Notes under the pieces: model-generated
The model's database searches: none
What the model saw: the letters and a program-made list of their open reading frames with translations, nothing else
What the model was told of the DNA's origin: nothing
Translations under genes and position numbers: made by a program
Source: a virus
DNA length: 34,947 nt
Direction: 5' to 3' (one strand)
Virus record (IMG/VR): IMGVR_UViG_3300037827_000247
Span: 1-34,947 of that record
Part shown: positions 25,587 to 31,058 of the stretch, piece after piece
How positions within the stretch are numbered: position 1 is the first letter of the stretch
How the letters are laid out: the number at the start of each line of letters is the position of its first letter

Positions 25587-25735
25587 ATGAATGCTGCGAG
25601 GAGACTTTTCGGCTAGCTTTGGAGCAAGTTTTAATGTCTATTAAGGATAACAAACCCGCGACGATTCATGAGTTAATTCAGGTCTTAGAATATTGTATTG
25701 ATTTTCTGAAGAAAGCCAAAAAAAAGCCGCGTTAG
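25583..25735 (+). CDS. Small helical protein, 50 aa
   Basis: The ORF begins MNECCEETFRLALEQVLMSI and ends in a Lys-rich tail (KKAKKKPR). It overlaps the preceding stop (ATGA) and therefore is probably coupled to it. Its stop codon lies inside the stem of the terminator and overlaps the stop of the convergent Lys-rich ORF. The function is unknown. Confidence 0.6.
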   Translation: MNECCEETFRLALEQVLMSIKDNKPATIHELIQVLEYCIDFLKKAKKKPR

Positions 25736-25746
25736 CGGCCTTTTTT
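25726..25746. terminator. Bidirectional terminator shared by convergent genes
   Basis: GCCGC (25726-25730), loop GTTA and GCGGC (25735-25739) are followed by C and six T (25741-25746). On the minus strand the same stem is followed by a long T-run (the complement of the A-run at ~25717-25725). The loop and right arm contain the stop codons of both flanking genes. Confidence 0.8.
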
Positions 25747-25857
25747 CTTCTTCATTTCTTTCTTAACTTTTTTCACTTTCTTCGCTGCTTTCTTTTCCAC
25801 TTTTTTCTCTTCTTTCATTTCTGCTTTCTCATGCTTCATTTCCGCTTTCTTTTTCAT
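25732..25857 (-). CDS. Lys-rich basic microprotein, 41 aa
   Basis: The ORF begins MKKKAEMKHEKAEMKEEKKV and ends KKEMKKKKGR. It is roughly half lysine with alternating acidic residues, a histone-tail-like or single-helix composition. AGGGAAG lies six bases upstream of the ATG at 25857. Its TAA (25734-25732) overlaps the TAG of the convergent gene and falls in the terminator. Low complexity makes chance translation possible, but start, ribosome site and terminator agree. Confidence 0.5.
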   Translation of the reverse strand: MKKKAEMKHEKAEMKEEKKVEKKAAKKVKKVKKEMKKKKGR

Positions 25858-26116
25858 GACCGTCTTCCCTGTGAGTTAAAAGATTATCATACTGAATTTT
25901 GATCAAATTGCTAACATTATTTTCTGGTAAGCGGGTGATTTGAAAGTAGTTGTCTTAATTCGGGGTAGAGCTTACTATTTGAGACAGTCGGTAAGGGGAG
26001 GTCTAAAACTCCCCTTCGATGGAAACATCCGTTTTCAGAACTATTAATCCTCTAGGCAAGAGTTATTTTAATGGTTTGATGCGGGATTGCAATCATTAAT
26101 GTGACTCAGGATGAAC
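25858..26116 (+). promoter_or_regulatory. Leader region of the replication initiator gene
   Basis: No convincing gene lies in these 259 bases. TTTGATCAAA (a 10-bp palindrome) occurs near 25899-25908. A promoter-like pair lies at 25950-25978. Downstream, in what would be the 5' leader, AAGGGGAG (25993-26000) pairs with CTCCCCTT (26009-26016), followed at once by GATG-GAAA-CATC (26018-26029), a stem capped by a GNRA tetraloop. Neither hairpin has a T-run. The leader may be a regulatory RNA. Confidence 0.5.
25950..25978 (+). promoter_or_regulatory. Promoter candidate for the replication genes
   Basis: TTGTCT (25950-25955) and TACTAT (25973-25978) are separated by 17 bp. A start near 25985 would place both leader hairpins in the 5' untranslated RNA of the initiator gene. 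Confidence 0.5.
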
Positions 26117-26992
26117 ATGACAGAGAACAAAAAAGACATTCATATCGTTTTTCAAGTTTTAAACTTTCTCTGTCTTCCTGTTTTAGACGGCCTCAAATTA
26201 CTTCCGATTGATAAACTTTTACTTTTAGTCTTGGCTAAGCATCAAGGCGTTCGCGGTATATTTCCTTCCACTTCCACATTAGCTAAAGAATTAAACATAT
26301 CACCGACCTACCTTAAGCGGATTGTTAATCGTTTGGATAAGGCAGGCATCATTGGTGTTGAGCGAAAATTTGGCACTCGGCACCATTATCACCTTTTATT
26401 TTTATCCACAGACCGGACAACTACAGTTGACCGGTCAACCACAGTTGACCAGTCAACTACAGTGTACGCAACCGGTCAACCACAGGTTTTAAACCGGTCA
26501 ACCACAGTTGACACTATCAATAAAGAAGATCAGTTAAGAAGATCAAAACAGAGAGAGAGAGCGCAAAAAGATCGCGCCCCTCTCTCTGCTGATTTTTTTC
26601 CTACTGAAAAGACAAAAGCCATTATTGAAGAAATGGGTTATAGCGAAGAGGAAGCCGAAATAATATTTGAAGACTTTATGGATCATTTTTTAGACAGTGA
26701 CACCGTAAGCAACGCATGGAATAAGAAAGTGATTAAATGGTTCAATAACGAAAAAAGAGAACCTGGCTTTTTGGGTAGCCCTAAGAGCAACGGAAATGGT
26801 CATGCTAAAAATGGGTCTACCGGCTCCCTTAAAATCGATACCGTAGCCGATACCTATGTACGAACGGAAGAAAGCGAACGAACCGCGAAGGAAGCACTAG
26901 CCAAGATTTTAGGGAACTTGAAGGGAGTAAAACCAAATGGACTTTTGGGTACGTACACCGGAAATGATCGAGTGGATAAAGAAGGAACGTGA
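26117..26992 (+). CDS. Lambda O-like replication initiator with internal origin
   Basis: The 291-aa protein begins MTENKKDIHIVFQVLNFLCL. Residues ~30-92 form a winged-helix domain (FPSTSTLAKELNISPTYLKR followed by RIVNRLDKAGIIGVER), like the DNA-binding N-terminus of lambda O and other initiators. Residues ~97-131 are a Thr/Ser/Asp-rich tract encoded by DNA iterons. The C-terminal region is charged and would contact the replicative helicase or loader. AGG six bases upstream supports the ATG at 26117 over 26111. No helicase or loader is recognised, so host proteins would be recruited. The ori-within-initiator design is the lambda arrangement. Confidence 0.75.
   Translation: MTENKKDIHIVFQVLNFLCLPVLDGLKLLPIDKLLLLVLAKHQGVRGIFPSTSTLAKELNISPTYLKRIVNRLDKAGIIGVERKFGTRHHYHLLFLSTDRTTTVDRSTTVDQSTTVYATGQPQVLNRSTTVDTINKEDQLRRSKQRERAQKDRAPLSADFFPTEKTKAIIEEMGYSEEEAEIIFEDFMDHFLDSDTVSNAWNKKVIKWFNNEKREPGFLGSPKSNGNGHAKNGSTGSLKIDTVADTYVRTEESERTAKEALAKILGNLKGVKPNGLLGTYTGNDRVDKEGT
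26411..26509. repeat. Five 18-bp iterons: probable replication origin
   Basis: Near-identical 18-bp repeats with consensus (G/A)ACCGGTCAACYACAGTT start at 26411, 26429, 26447, 26470 and 26492. The first three abut exactly; the last two are spaced by 23 and 22 bp. The block lies within the initiator gene and encodes its Thr-rich tract. GTTGACCGGTCAAC (26426-26439) is a perfect 14-bp palindrome at the first repeat junction. An A-rich stretch follows. By analogy with lambda, the winged-helix domain of the host gene would bind these iterons. Confidence 0.8.
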
Positions 26993-27200
26993 TTATTTGC
27001 TTGGGATCAATGATCTTGATGCTTTGAAGTTATCGGCATCTGAGCGATATCAGCGGAATAAATACTTAGGCGAGATTGAATCGGCTAAGATGCTGGAAGA
27101 AACTAGACGCAAGCTTGCATTGTTGCCACCATCAACTAGACCGATTAAAAAACGCTATCAAGGAAAATTTAAACAATCCGATCACAATTCTCAAGGATGA
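26937..27200 (+). CDS. Hypothetical protein after the initiator, 87 aa
   Basis: The protein begins MDFWVRTPEMIEWIKKERDY and is helical and basic at its C-terminus (PIKKRYQGKFKQ). It overlaps the initiator gene by 56 bases in another frame; GGGAG about ten bases upstream supports the start. It stands where lambda P (helicase loader) would be but is much shorter and lacks loader motifs, so I do not assign that role. Confidence 0.6.
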   Translation: MDFWVRTPEMIEWIKKERDYLLGINDLDALKLSASERYQRNKYLGEIESAKMLEETRRKLALLPPSTRPIKKRYQGKFKQSDHNSQG

Positions 27201-27211
27201 GGAGTTTAATG

Positions 27212-27670
27212 ATGGATCGAAGATGGAAGCCAACGAAAAAGTATTGGAACGCGGTTAACAGCCTTTATGGTCAAACCACTACCCCTGACACCGGTGTCAT
27301 CGATGTCAGGGGTCAACCTAAACCGAAGAAGAAACGCCAGAATCTTGAACAGCAGCTCCAAATTCAATTCTCCACTTGGTTGAAGAAAAAGAATGTCGTT
27401 CACCACCACTCACCCAATGGAGGGCGTAGAGCTTACGTAGAGGGCTGCATATTTAAAGCTATGGGCGTTTCTGCCGGTTTCCCCGACATCTTCATACCCT
27501 ACAGTCGAAAAGGCTACCACGGGCTTTATTTTGAGTTAAAGGTGGGTAAGGGAACATTGAATGAGAACCAGATATGGTGGCGTGACTTTTTACTGCGACA
27601 GGGGAACCAGTGGCACGAAGGGCGAACACTGGATGAATGTATCAGGTTTGTAGAAAGTTACTTCAGGTGA
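27212..27670 (+). CDS. VRR-NUC domain nuclease
   Basis: The 152-aa protein shows the VRR-NUC (PD-(D/E)xK) core. An early Glu lies in NLEQQLQIQ (E46), then GVSAGFPDIFI at about 85-95 (Asp 92), FELKVGKG with the catalytic E108-x-K110, and the conserved Q120 in NENQ. This is the full expected set of catalytic residues. Phage VRR-NUC proteins are thought to resolve branched DNA (Holliday junction-type) before packaging. Length is typical for stand-alone versions. GAGGAG seven bases before the ATG at 27212 supports this start; 27209 and 27197 are alternatives. It follows the initiator region, fitting a role in replication intermediates. Confidence 0.88.
   Translation: MDRRWKPTKKYWNAVNSLYGQTTTPDTGVIDVRGQPKPKKKRQNLEQQLQIQFSTWLKKKNVVHHHSPNGGRRAYVEGCIFKAMGVSAGFPDIFIPYSRKGYHGLYFELKVGKGTLNENQIWWRDFLLRQGNQWHEGRTLDECIRFVESYFR
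27281..27313. repeat. Nested inverted repeat in the VRR-NUC gene
   Basis: ACCCCTGACA (27281-27290) is inverted as TGTCAGGGGT (27304-27313), and inside is the 12-bp palindrome GACACCGGTGTC (27287-27298). The 14-bp sequence ACCCCTGACACCGG also occurs at 27772-27785 in the next gene. It could be a protein-binding site or a recombination hot spot. Confidence 0.6.
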
Positions 27671-27715
27671 TACAGTTTAAGGGTTAATAATAATTACCTT
27701 CAAGGAGCTATACCC

Positions 27716-27970
27716 ATGTCCGACAAAGAAATGAACAAATCAATGCCATCCGCAGCGGTGCCACCTAAACCACCCCTGACACCGGCGGCAAACAATATCG
27801 GCTACGTCAGTAAAACCCGCGGCTTCCCCGTTGAAGCAGGCCAAACATGGCACGATATGACCATGCAACAGCGTAAACAATGGTTTTATGAACATGAAAA
27901 CCGCTGGAAGACACGTTTTAGCGCGCAGAATCGCGGTCTTGAAGCAAATTTAAACTGGACGCGTGGTTAA
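27716..27970 (+). CDS. Hypothetical protein, 84 aa
   Basis: The protein begins MSDKEMNKSMPSAAVPPKPP with a Pro-rich, probably disordered N-terminus. The C-terminal half contains MTMQQRKQWFYEHENRWK, a Trp/Gln/Arg-rich helix. AAGGAG upstream supports the start. I do not recognise the family. Confidence 0.65.
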   Translation: MSDKEMNKSMPSAAVPPKPPLTPAANNIGYVSKTRGFPVEAGQTWHDMTMQQRKQWFYEHENRWKTRFSAQNRGLEANLNWTRG

Positions 27971-27973
27971 TGG

Positions 27974-28246
27974 ATGGACTTTGACCAAATAGAAAAAGCG
28001 GAAATAGCGTTTAAAGAGATTCTGGAGGCCAAGGAGCCGTTTATTGAGGTGGCCGGTGATTTAGGCGGGTCAACTCGATTAGGGATATCCTTGCGCTTCC
28101 TGCGGTCTTTGCCGGTAGAGACATTGCGTATGGCCGGAATCTTCACTCAACCAGAAGCGCTTCAAATCGAACATCTCAAAGAATTGACGGAAGACCAGAT
28201 ACGCTGGATTTACATGTTAGGTGTCTGGGATTGTCCTTTGCCCTAA
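27974..28246 (+). CDS. Hypothetical protein, 90 aa
   Basis: The protein begins MDFDQIEKAEIAFKEILEAK and is acidic. A segment VAGDLGGSTRLGISLRFLRS precedes a helical C-terminus ending in GVWDCPLP. It starts three bases after the previous stop, so they are probably coupled. No ribosome site is strong, which also suggests coupling. The function is unknown. Confidence 0.6.
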   Translation: MDFDQIEKAEIAFKEILEAKEPFIEVAGDLGGSTRLGISLRFLRSLPVETLRMAGIFTQPEALQIEHLKELTEDQIRWIYMLGVWDCPLP

Positions 28247-28305
28247 AAAATGTCAAACTGATCTCGAATAGATTTTGGCCTTAATCATCACGGAGGATGT
28301 AGAAA

Positions 28306-28527
28306 ATGGACGGAATAAGTGTGAATGGTGCTGCAAAGCACGCAGTGTTAAATGACCCCAACCAAGGCGGCGACAAAGCGGCTGAGAGAGGCGGTGCTAA
28401 CAAAGGGATCGTTGAGCATCCCATGGTGGACAAGATTGACCACGCAGGACATGCCAGCCGAGCTAAGGCTGCTATGGCTGAAATGGGTCATACCAATGTC
28501 AGTTACCATAACGGCGGCGAGATGTAG
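28306..28527 (+). CDS. Hypothetical His-rich protein, 73 aa
   Basis: The protein begins MDGISVNGAAKHAVLNDPNQ and is rich in Gly, Ala, His and Asn, with a small HAGHASRAKAAMAEMGHTN segment. CGGAGG upstream supports the start. It is the last gene of the rightward early block, directly before the bidirectional terminator. The function is unknown; the composition suggests a small, flexible protein. Confidence 0.6.
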   Translation: MDGISVNGAAKHAVLNDPNQGGDKAAERGGANKGIVEHPMVDKIDHAGHASRAKAAMAEMGHTNVSYHNGGEM

Positions 28528-28545
28528 ATTCAGACTGTCAAAAAG

Positions 28546-28569
28546 AAAGGGGCTTAACGCCCCTTTTTT
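28546..28569. terminator. Bidirectional terminator between convergent blocks
   Basis: GGGGC (28549-28553), loop TTAAC and GCCCC (28559-28563) carry flanking A/T pairs, followed by six T on the plus strand (28564-28569). On the minus strand the stem is followed by TTTCTTTTTG. It ends both the rightward early block and the leftward J-domain block. The stop codon of the leftward 52-aa gene lies in the loop. Confidence 0.85.
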
Positions 28570-28712
28570 AACTCGTAACATTTTCGATGATATGCTTTCC
28601 ATCTTTTTAATGGATTATGTTTATCCCATGTCCTTGTAATGTATCCTTTTCGTTTTTGAACTATTTTATTGCATACGCAGCAAAGAGCATTATAGTCATA
28701 GTTAATTAGCAT
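28554..28712 (-). CDS. Cys-rich microprotein with HxKCY ending, 52 aa
   Basis: The ORF begins MLINYDYNALCCVCNKIVQK and has CCVC at 11-14 and HRKCY at 42-46. This 'CxxC ... H-x-K-C-Y' arrangement looks like a small zinc-binding treble clef and recurs in another small protein of this genome (31791). Its start overlaps the stop of the upstream 80-aa gene by seven bases, which supports coupling. Its TAA lies in the terminator loop. Confidence 0.6.
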   Translation of the reverse strand: MLINYDYNALCCVCNKIVQKRKGYITRTWDKHNPLKRWKAYHRKCYELKKGR

Positions 28713-28948
28713 GGACTTAAAGTCTTAGATTGATATCCTGTGTAAATATCTAATAATTTACGATTATAATCGACAATCTCGGTCAGCTTATCATCCATGA
28801 TTGAAAGGTAGGCGTGAATGATTTCTAGTCTATGGCTCAGAAAGTCTGTGCTAATGCATAATTGAAAGGCTAGGCTCACTTGATTTGTTTTGTCGTTTAG
28901 CTTGTTTATTAAAAATTCAATTTCGTTTATCATCGATCCAGCTATCAT
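28706..28948 (-). CDS. Hypothetical helical protein, 80 aa
   Basis: The protein begins MIAGSMINEIEFLINKLNDK and is helical and coiled-coil-like through most of its length. GAGG about eight bases upstream of the ATG at 28948 supports the start, and the downstream gene is coupled to its stop. It is part of the leftward J-domain block. The function is unknown. Confidence 0.55.
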   Translation of the reverse strand: MIAGSMINEIEFLINKLNDKTNQVSLAFQLCISTDFLSHRLEIIHAYLSIMDDKLTEIVDYNRKLLDIYTGYQSKTLSPC

Positions 28949-28979
28949 GTTATTACCTCATTAATAATGTTTTAGTCAG

Positions 28980-29011
28980 CGTTAACAGGATGTTAATGCA
29001 TCCTGTTAACG
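28980..29011. repeat. Perfect 13-bp inverted repeat (hairpin)
   Basis: CGTTAACAGGATG (28980-28992) and CATCCTGTTAACG (28999-29011) are perfect complements around a six-base loop. It sits between the 52-aa helical gene and the 80-aa gene of the leftward block. Neither strand shows a T-run directly after it, so it could be an operator, an RNA processing or stability element, or a weak terminator. Confidence 0.7.
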
Positions 29012-29024
29012 TGTTTAGTAATCT

Positions 29025-29183
29025 TTAAAAATCTTTAAACTCAGGGTGACAACCGCTTTCTTCAATGATTTTTTCAAGATAGGCTAAACGGCCTTTATAT
29101 CTTATAGTTGCTATTCTAATATCTTCCGCTAATTTTTTTGTTTCTTCATCAATTGAATTAACAAGTTGTTGTAAATGTGACAT
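29025..29183 (-). CDS. Helical microprotein, 52 aa
   Basis: The ORF begins MSHLQQLVNSIDEETKKLAE and ends GCHPEFKDF. It is strongly helical and charged. AGAGGAA upstream of the ATG at 29183 is a clear ribosome site, and a near-consensus promoter lies at 29219-29247. The function is unknown. Confidence 0.65.
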   Translation of the reverse strand: MSHLQQLVNSIDEETKKLAEDIRIATIRYKGRLAYLEKIIEESGCHPEFKDF

Positions 29184-29218
29184 TCTTAATTTCCTCTTTA
29201 ATAATTAATAACTTTACA

Positions 29219-29247
29219 ATAGTATACATTATGAAAATCAATGTCAA
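29219..29247 (-). promoter_or_regulatory. Leftward promoter before the 52-aa helical gene
   Basis: On the minus strand TTGACA (29247-29242) and TACTAT (29224-29219) are separated by 17 bp, close to consensus. The -35 is in TTGACATT, shared with the two other leftward promoters. It overlaps the end of the 38-aa gene by its last base. Confidence 0.65.
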
Positions 29248-29364
29248 TCACTGTGAATCACTTTCATTGATCAATTCTTTTTCGTGTTCCCACCATGTAT
29301 CAAAATCGCTAGGTTCTAAATCCGCTTCTAACTGTGCAATGCAATAATCAATATAGGCTGACAT
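29248..29364 (-). CDS. Acidic microprotein, 38 aa
   Basis: The ORF begins MSAYIDYCIAQLEADLEPSD and has the Trp-containing core DTWWEHEKELI. AGGAG lies upstream of the ATG at 29364, and it starts one base after the J-domain gene, so it is probably co-translated. The function is unknown. Confidence 0.6.
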   Translation of the reverse strand: MSAYIDYCIAQLEADLEPSDFDTWWEHEKELINESDSQ

Positions 29365-29365
29365 T

Positions 29366-29893
29366 TTATGCTCTCCTCTCAAGCTGGCTATGTGTTTTAT
29401 TTTTAATGATCTCGCTGCCGTGTGTTTCGCGTATCTTGCTCATATCCCACGTGCCACGGTTAAAGCTTTTATAGTCAGCGGGTCTGAAATGCCACATTTC
29501 TTTTTTAGGAGCCCATTTAAAACCAGCCGTTTTTAAAATTTCACGGTGTGGCTTCGTATTGCCTGAAACCCAAACCCATGACCCGCACACTTCAATAGTC
29601 AGACCTAAATTTATAATCATTCCTAAAGCGGTATTAATCTCGTCACCGTAATTTTCACTCCCTGCGATATTCTCATTTTTAACGCTACGATCAAATGCGC
29701 ACCCGTTGCAAACGTCCTCTAGTGCTGCGTATGCTGCATTGATTAGCTTCATCATTTCAAGGCCAGCGGGGTTTTTATCTGGATGATAAGCGGCGCACGC
29801 TTTACGATATGCGTATTTGATTGACTCGGATTTTGTTTCAAGGCCAGTGGTTAAGCCTAGAATATGGAGTGCATCGTTATGATTCATTTTCAT
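29366..29893 (-). CDS. J-domain (DnaJ-like) protein
   Basis: The 175-aa protein has an N-terminal J domain: HILGLTTGLETKSESIKYAY then the catalytic HPD at 37-39 (YHPDKNPAG), which stimulates Hsp70 ATPase, and a helix with LINAAYAALED. The C-terminal ~100 residues are not a DnaJ zinc-finger or client domain; they contain CGSWVWVSGNTKPHREILKTAGF and FKWAPKKEMWHFRP, a beta-rich block. Such short phage J-proteins could recruit the host DnaK for replication or head assembly. The start follows AAGAGA. It leads the leftward block under a very good promoter. Confidence 0.8.
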   Translation of the reverse strand: MKMNHNDALHILGLTTGLETKSESIKYAYRKACAAYHPDKNPAGLEMMKLINAAYAALEDVCNGCAFDRSVKNENIAGSENYGDEINTALGMIINLGLTIEVCGSWVWVSGNTKPHREILKTAGFKWAPKKEMWHFRPADYKSFNRGTWDMSKIRETHGSEIIKNKTHSQLERRA

Positions 29894-29926
29894 GTTTAAA
29901 TCTCTTACTGTGTTAATGAGTTTTCA

Positions 29927-29955
29927 ATAATACACAATAAGAAAACTAATGTCAA
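29927..29955 (-). promoter_or_regulatory. Leftward promoter for the J-domain operon
   Basis: On the minus strand TTGACA (29955-29950) and TATTAT (29932-29927) are separated by 17 bp, a near-perfect sigma70 promoter. The motif TAATGTCAACTAT (plus orientation) spanning its -35 is shared with the early promoter at 24901-24929. Confidence 0.8.
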
Positions 29956-29983
29956 CTATATTTTATTTATATCTTATTCACGC

Positions 29984-29989
29984 TATACT
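29984..29989 (+). promoter_or_regulatory. Rightward -10 element before the late block
   Basis: TATACT is a good -10 element 30 bases before the small terminase start. The -35 at optimal spacing (TTTTAT) is poor, so an activator may be needed. It would be divergent to the J-domain promoter. Confidence 0.35.
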
Positions 29990-30018
29990 TTAACTCTCGC
30001 TAACAGGGGAATAATAAA

Positions 30019-30480
30019 ATGTATAAACCAAATGTCGTTGGATTTCACACTACTTTAACGGATGAAGTACGAGAACATATTTTATCGTTTGCAGCACGTG
30101 GGCTTGTGATTGGGCAAGTCGCAAGATTATCGCGTACACCACGCGAAACATTAAGAAGATGGTTAAAAAAGGGCGAAGAAGAAGCAAATTTAGGAAACAG
30201 CACAATATATTCACAACTTTGGGTGGAATTTGAAGAAAGGCGCGGAGACGAGATTGATAAAATGCTACAGGATGTGAAAGCTAGAAAAACAAACTGGCAA
30301 GCATCGTGGGAATTGTTGCGCTCTGTAGCGCGTGAAGATTTTGGGATGGATAGTTACGAGTTTAAAGAACTGCTTGATATGTATTTAAAATTGAGAGAAG
30401 ATTTCAAACGGTTAAAGGATAAACCATTGCAAGGAACGGAGCATGTCAAGGAATTGGATAGCGTCGGCAACTGCCAATAA
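30019..30480 (+). CDS. Probable terminase small subunit
   Basis: The 153-aa protein has an N-terminal helix-turn-helix (IGQVARLSRTPRETLRRWLK, about residues 32-51), then IYSQLWVEFEERRGDEIDKM and ASWELLRSVAREDFG. The pattern of an HTH followed by 'W-x-L...R-x-x-F' is typical of phage small terminases that bind the packaging site. It lies far from terL (18702) but is first in the same transcription block on the circle. It could alternatively be an unrelated HTH regulator. AGGGGA is about ten bases upstream of the ATG. Confidence 0.65.
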   Translation: MYKPNVVGFHTTLTDEVREHILSFAARGLVIGQVARLSRTPRETLRRWLKKGEEEANLGNSTIYSQLWVEFEERRGDEIDKMLQDVKARKTNWQASWELLRSVAREDFGMDSYEFKELLDMYLKLREDFKRLKDKPLQGTEHVKELDSVGNCQ

Positions 30481-30628
30481 TAAAGGTTCGTTGCGCAAGG
30501 AACTTGGAGCAAAAAAGGGTAAACCCATCTCTTCTAAGAAACTCGATGTAGCAGCTAAAAAAGCCGGAAAAATTGGTAAACGAGCGCGCCTTGCAAAAAC
30601 ATTACGAAAGATAAACAAAAAGAAATGA
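30443..30628 (+). CDS. Small basic phage protein, 61 aa
   Basis: The product begins MSRNWIASATANNKGSLRKE and is Lys/Ala-rich, ending KTLRKINKKK. The layout 'W-I-x-x-A-x-x-N-K-G-x-L-R-K-x-L-G-x-K-K-G' is a recurrent small-protein pattern in phage genomes. The function is unknown. It overlaps the small terminase by 38 bases in another frame. Confidence 0.65.
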   Translation: MSRNWIASATANNKGSLRKELGAKKGKPISSKKLDVAAKKAGKIGKRARLAKTLRKINKKK

Positions 30629-30660
30629 TTTCTTTAATTTAACTCTATGGAGAGACAAGC

Positions 30661-31041
30661 ATGACAGAAATAGTGGATTCCTCGGTATCGTCAAAAATTG
30701 ATGAATTAATGCGGTCAGCACCACCTGAAGTAAAAATCGTTGATGCCGCAACACTCGGCGATCAATCATTACCGCCTCAGTTTACACCCCAACAAATCCA
30801 GCACATTAAAATGTCGCTCATTGAAAAGCTTCAGAAACAATACGTTGATTTCTTAAATAGTATTGCGCATTTCCCATGCTATCGAGAAGGACAACTGGAA
30901 GCATTCAAACACTTTGATACAGGGTTTCTATGGTACAAATCAGCAATTGAGAACCTTGTGATTGCGCCTATTGATCCTAATGCAGCACAAGCACCCGCAC
31001 CCGTAGCACCACAACAACCTGACGCGCCTGAAGCTGCCTAA
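30661..31041 (+). CDS. Acb2/Tad1-like hairpin protein (candidate cyclic-nucleotide sponge)
   Basis: The 126-aa protein has a helical core (residues ~40-95) containing FPCYREGQLEAFKHFDTGFL followed by WYKSAIENL. This resembles the conserved helical hairpin of Acb2/Tad1-type anti-CBASS/Thoeris proteins, whose pattern is roughly 'P-x-x-R-E-x-x-L-A-x-x-x-x-E-x-A-x-x-W-x-x-x-A-I'. A variable N-terminus and an Ala/Pro-rich, probably disordered C-terminus flank it. Such proteins bind signalling nucleotides released by host defence systems. The match is by eye, so a structural or unrelated virion role remains possible. GGAGAG precedes the start. Confidence 0.45.
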   Translation: MTEIVDSSVSSKIDELMRSAPPEVKIVDAATLGDQSLPPQFTPQQIQHIKMSLIEKLQKQYVDFLNSIAHFPCYREGQLEAFKHFDTGFLWYKSAIENLVIAPIDPNAAQAPAPVAPQQPDAPEAA

Positions 31042-31058
31042 TAAGGCTAAGGATTAAC

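Noticed and set aside
26411-26509. Iterons as a CRISPR-like array
   Set aside because: Repeats abut or are spaced by only a few bases, lie in frame inside a coding gene, and have no unique spacers of constant length. Origin iterons fit much better.
28348-28602. Leftward 84-aa open frame running through the terminator region
   Set aside because: It overlaps the rightward 73-aa gene and runs through the bidirectional terminator. The leftward 52-aa Cys-motif ORF, with coupled start and stop at the terminator, explains this strand better.
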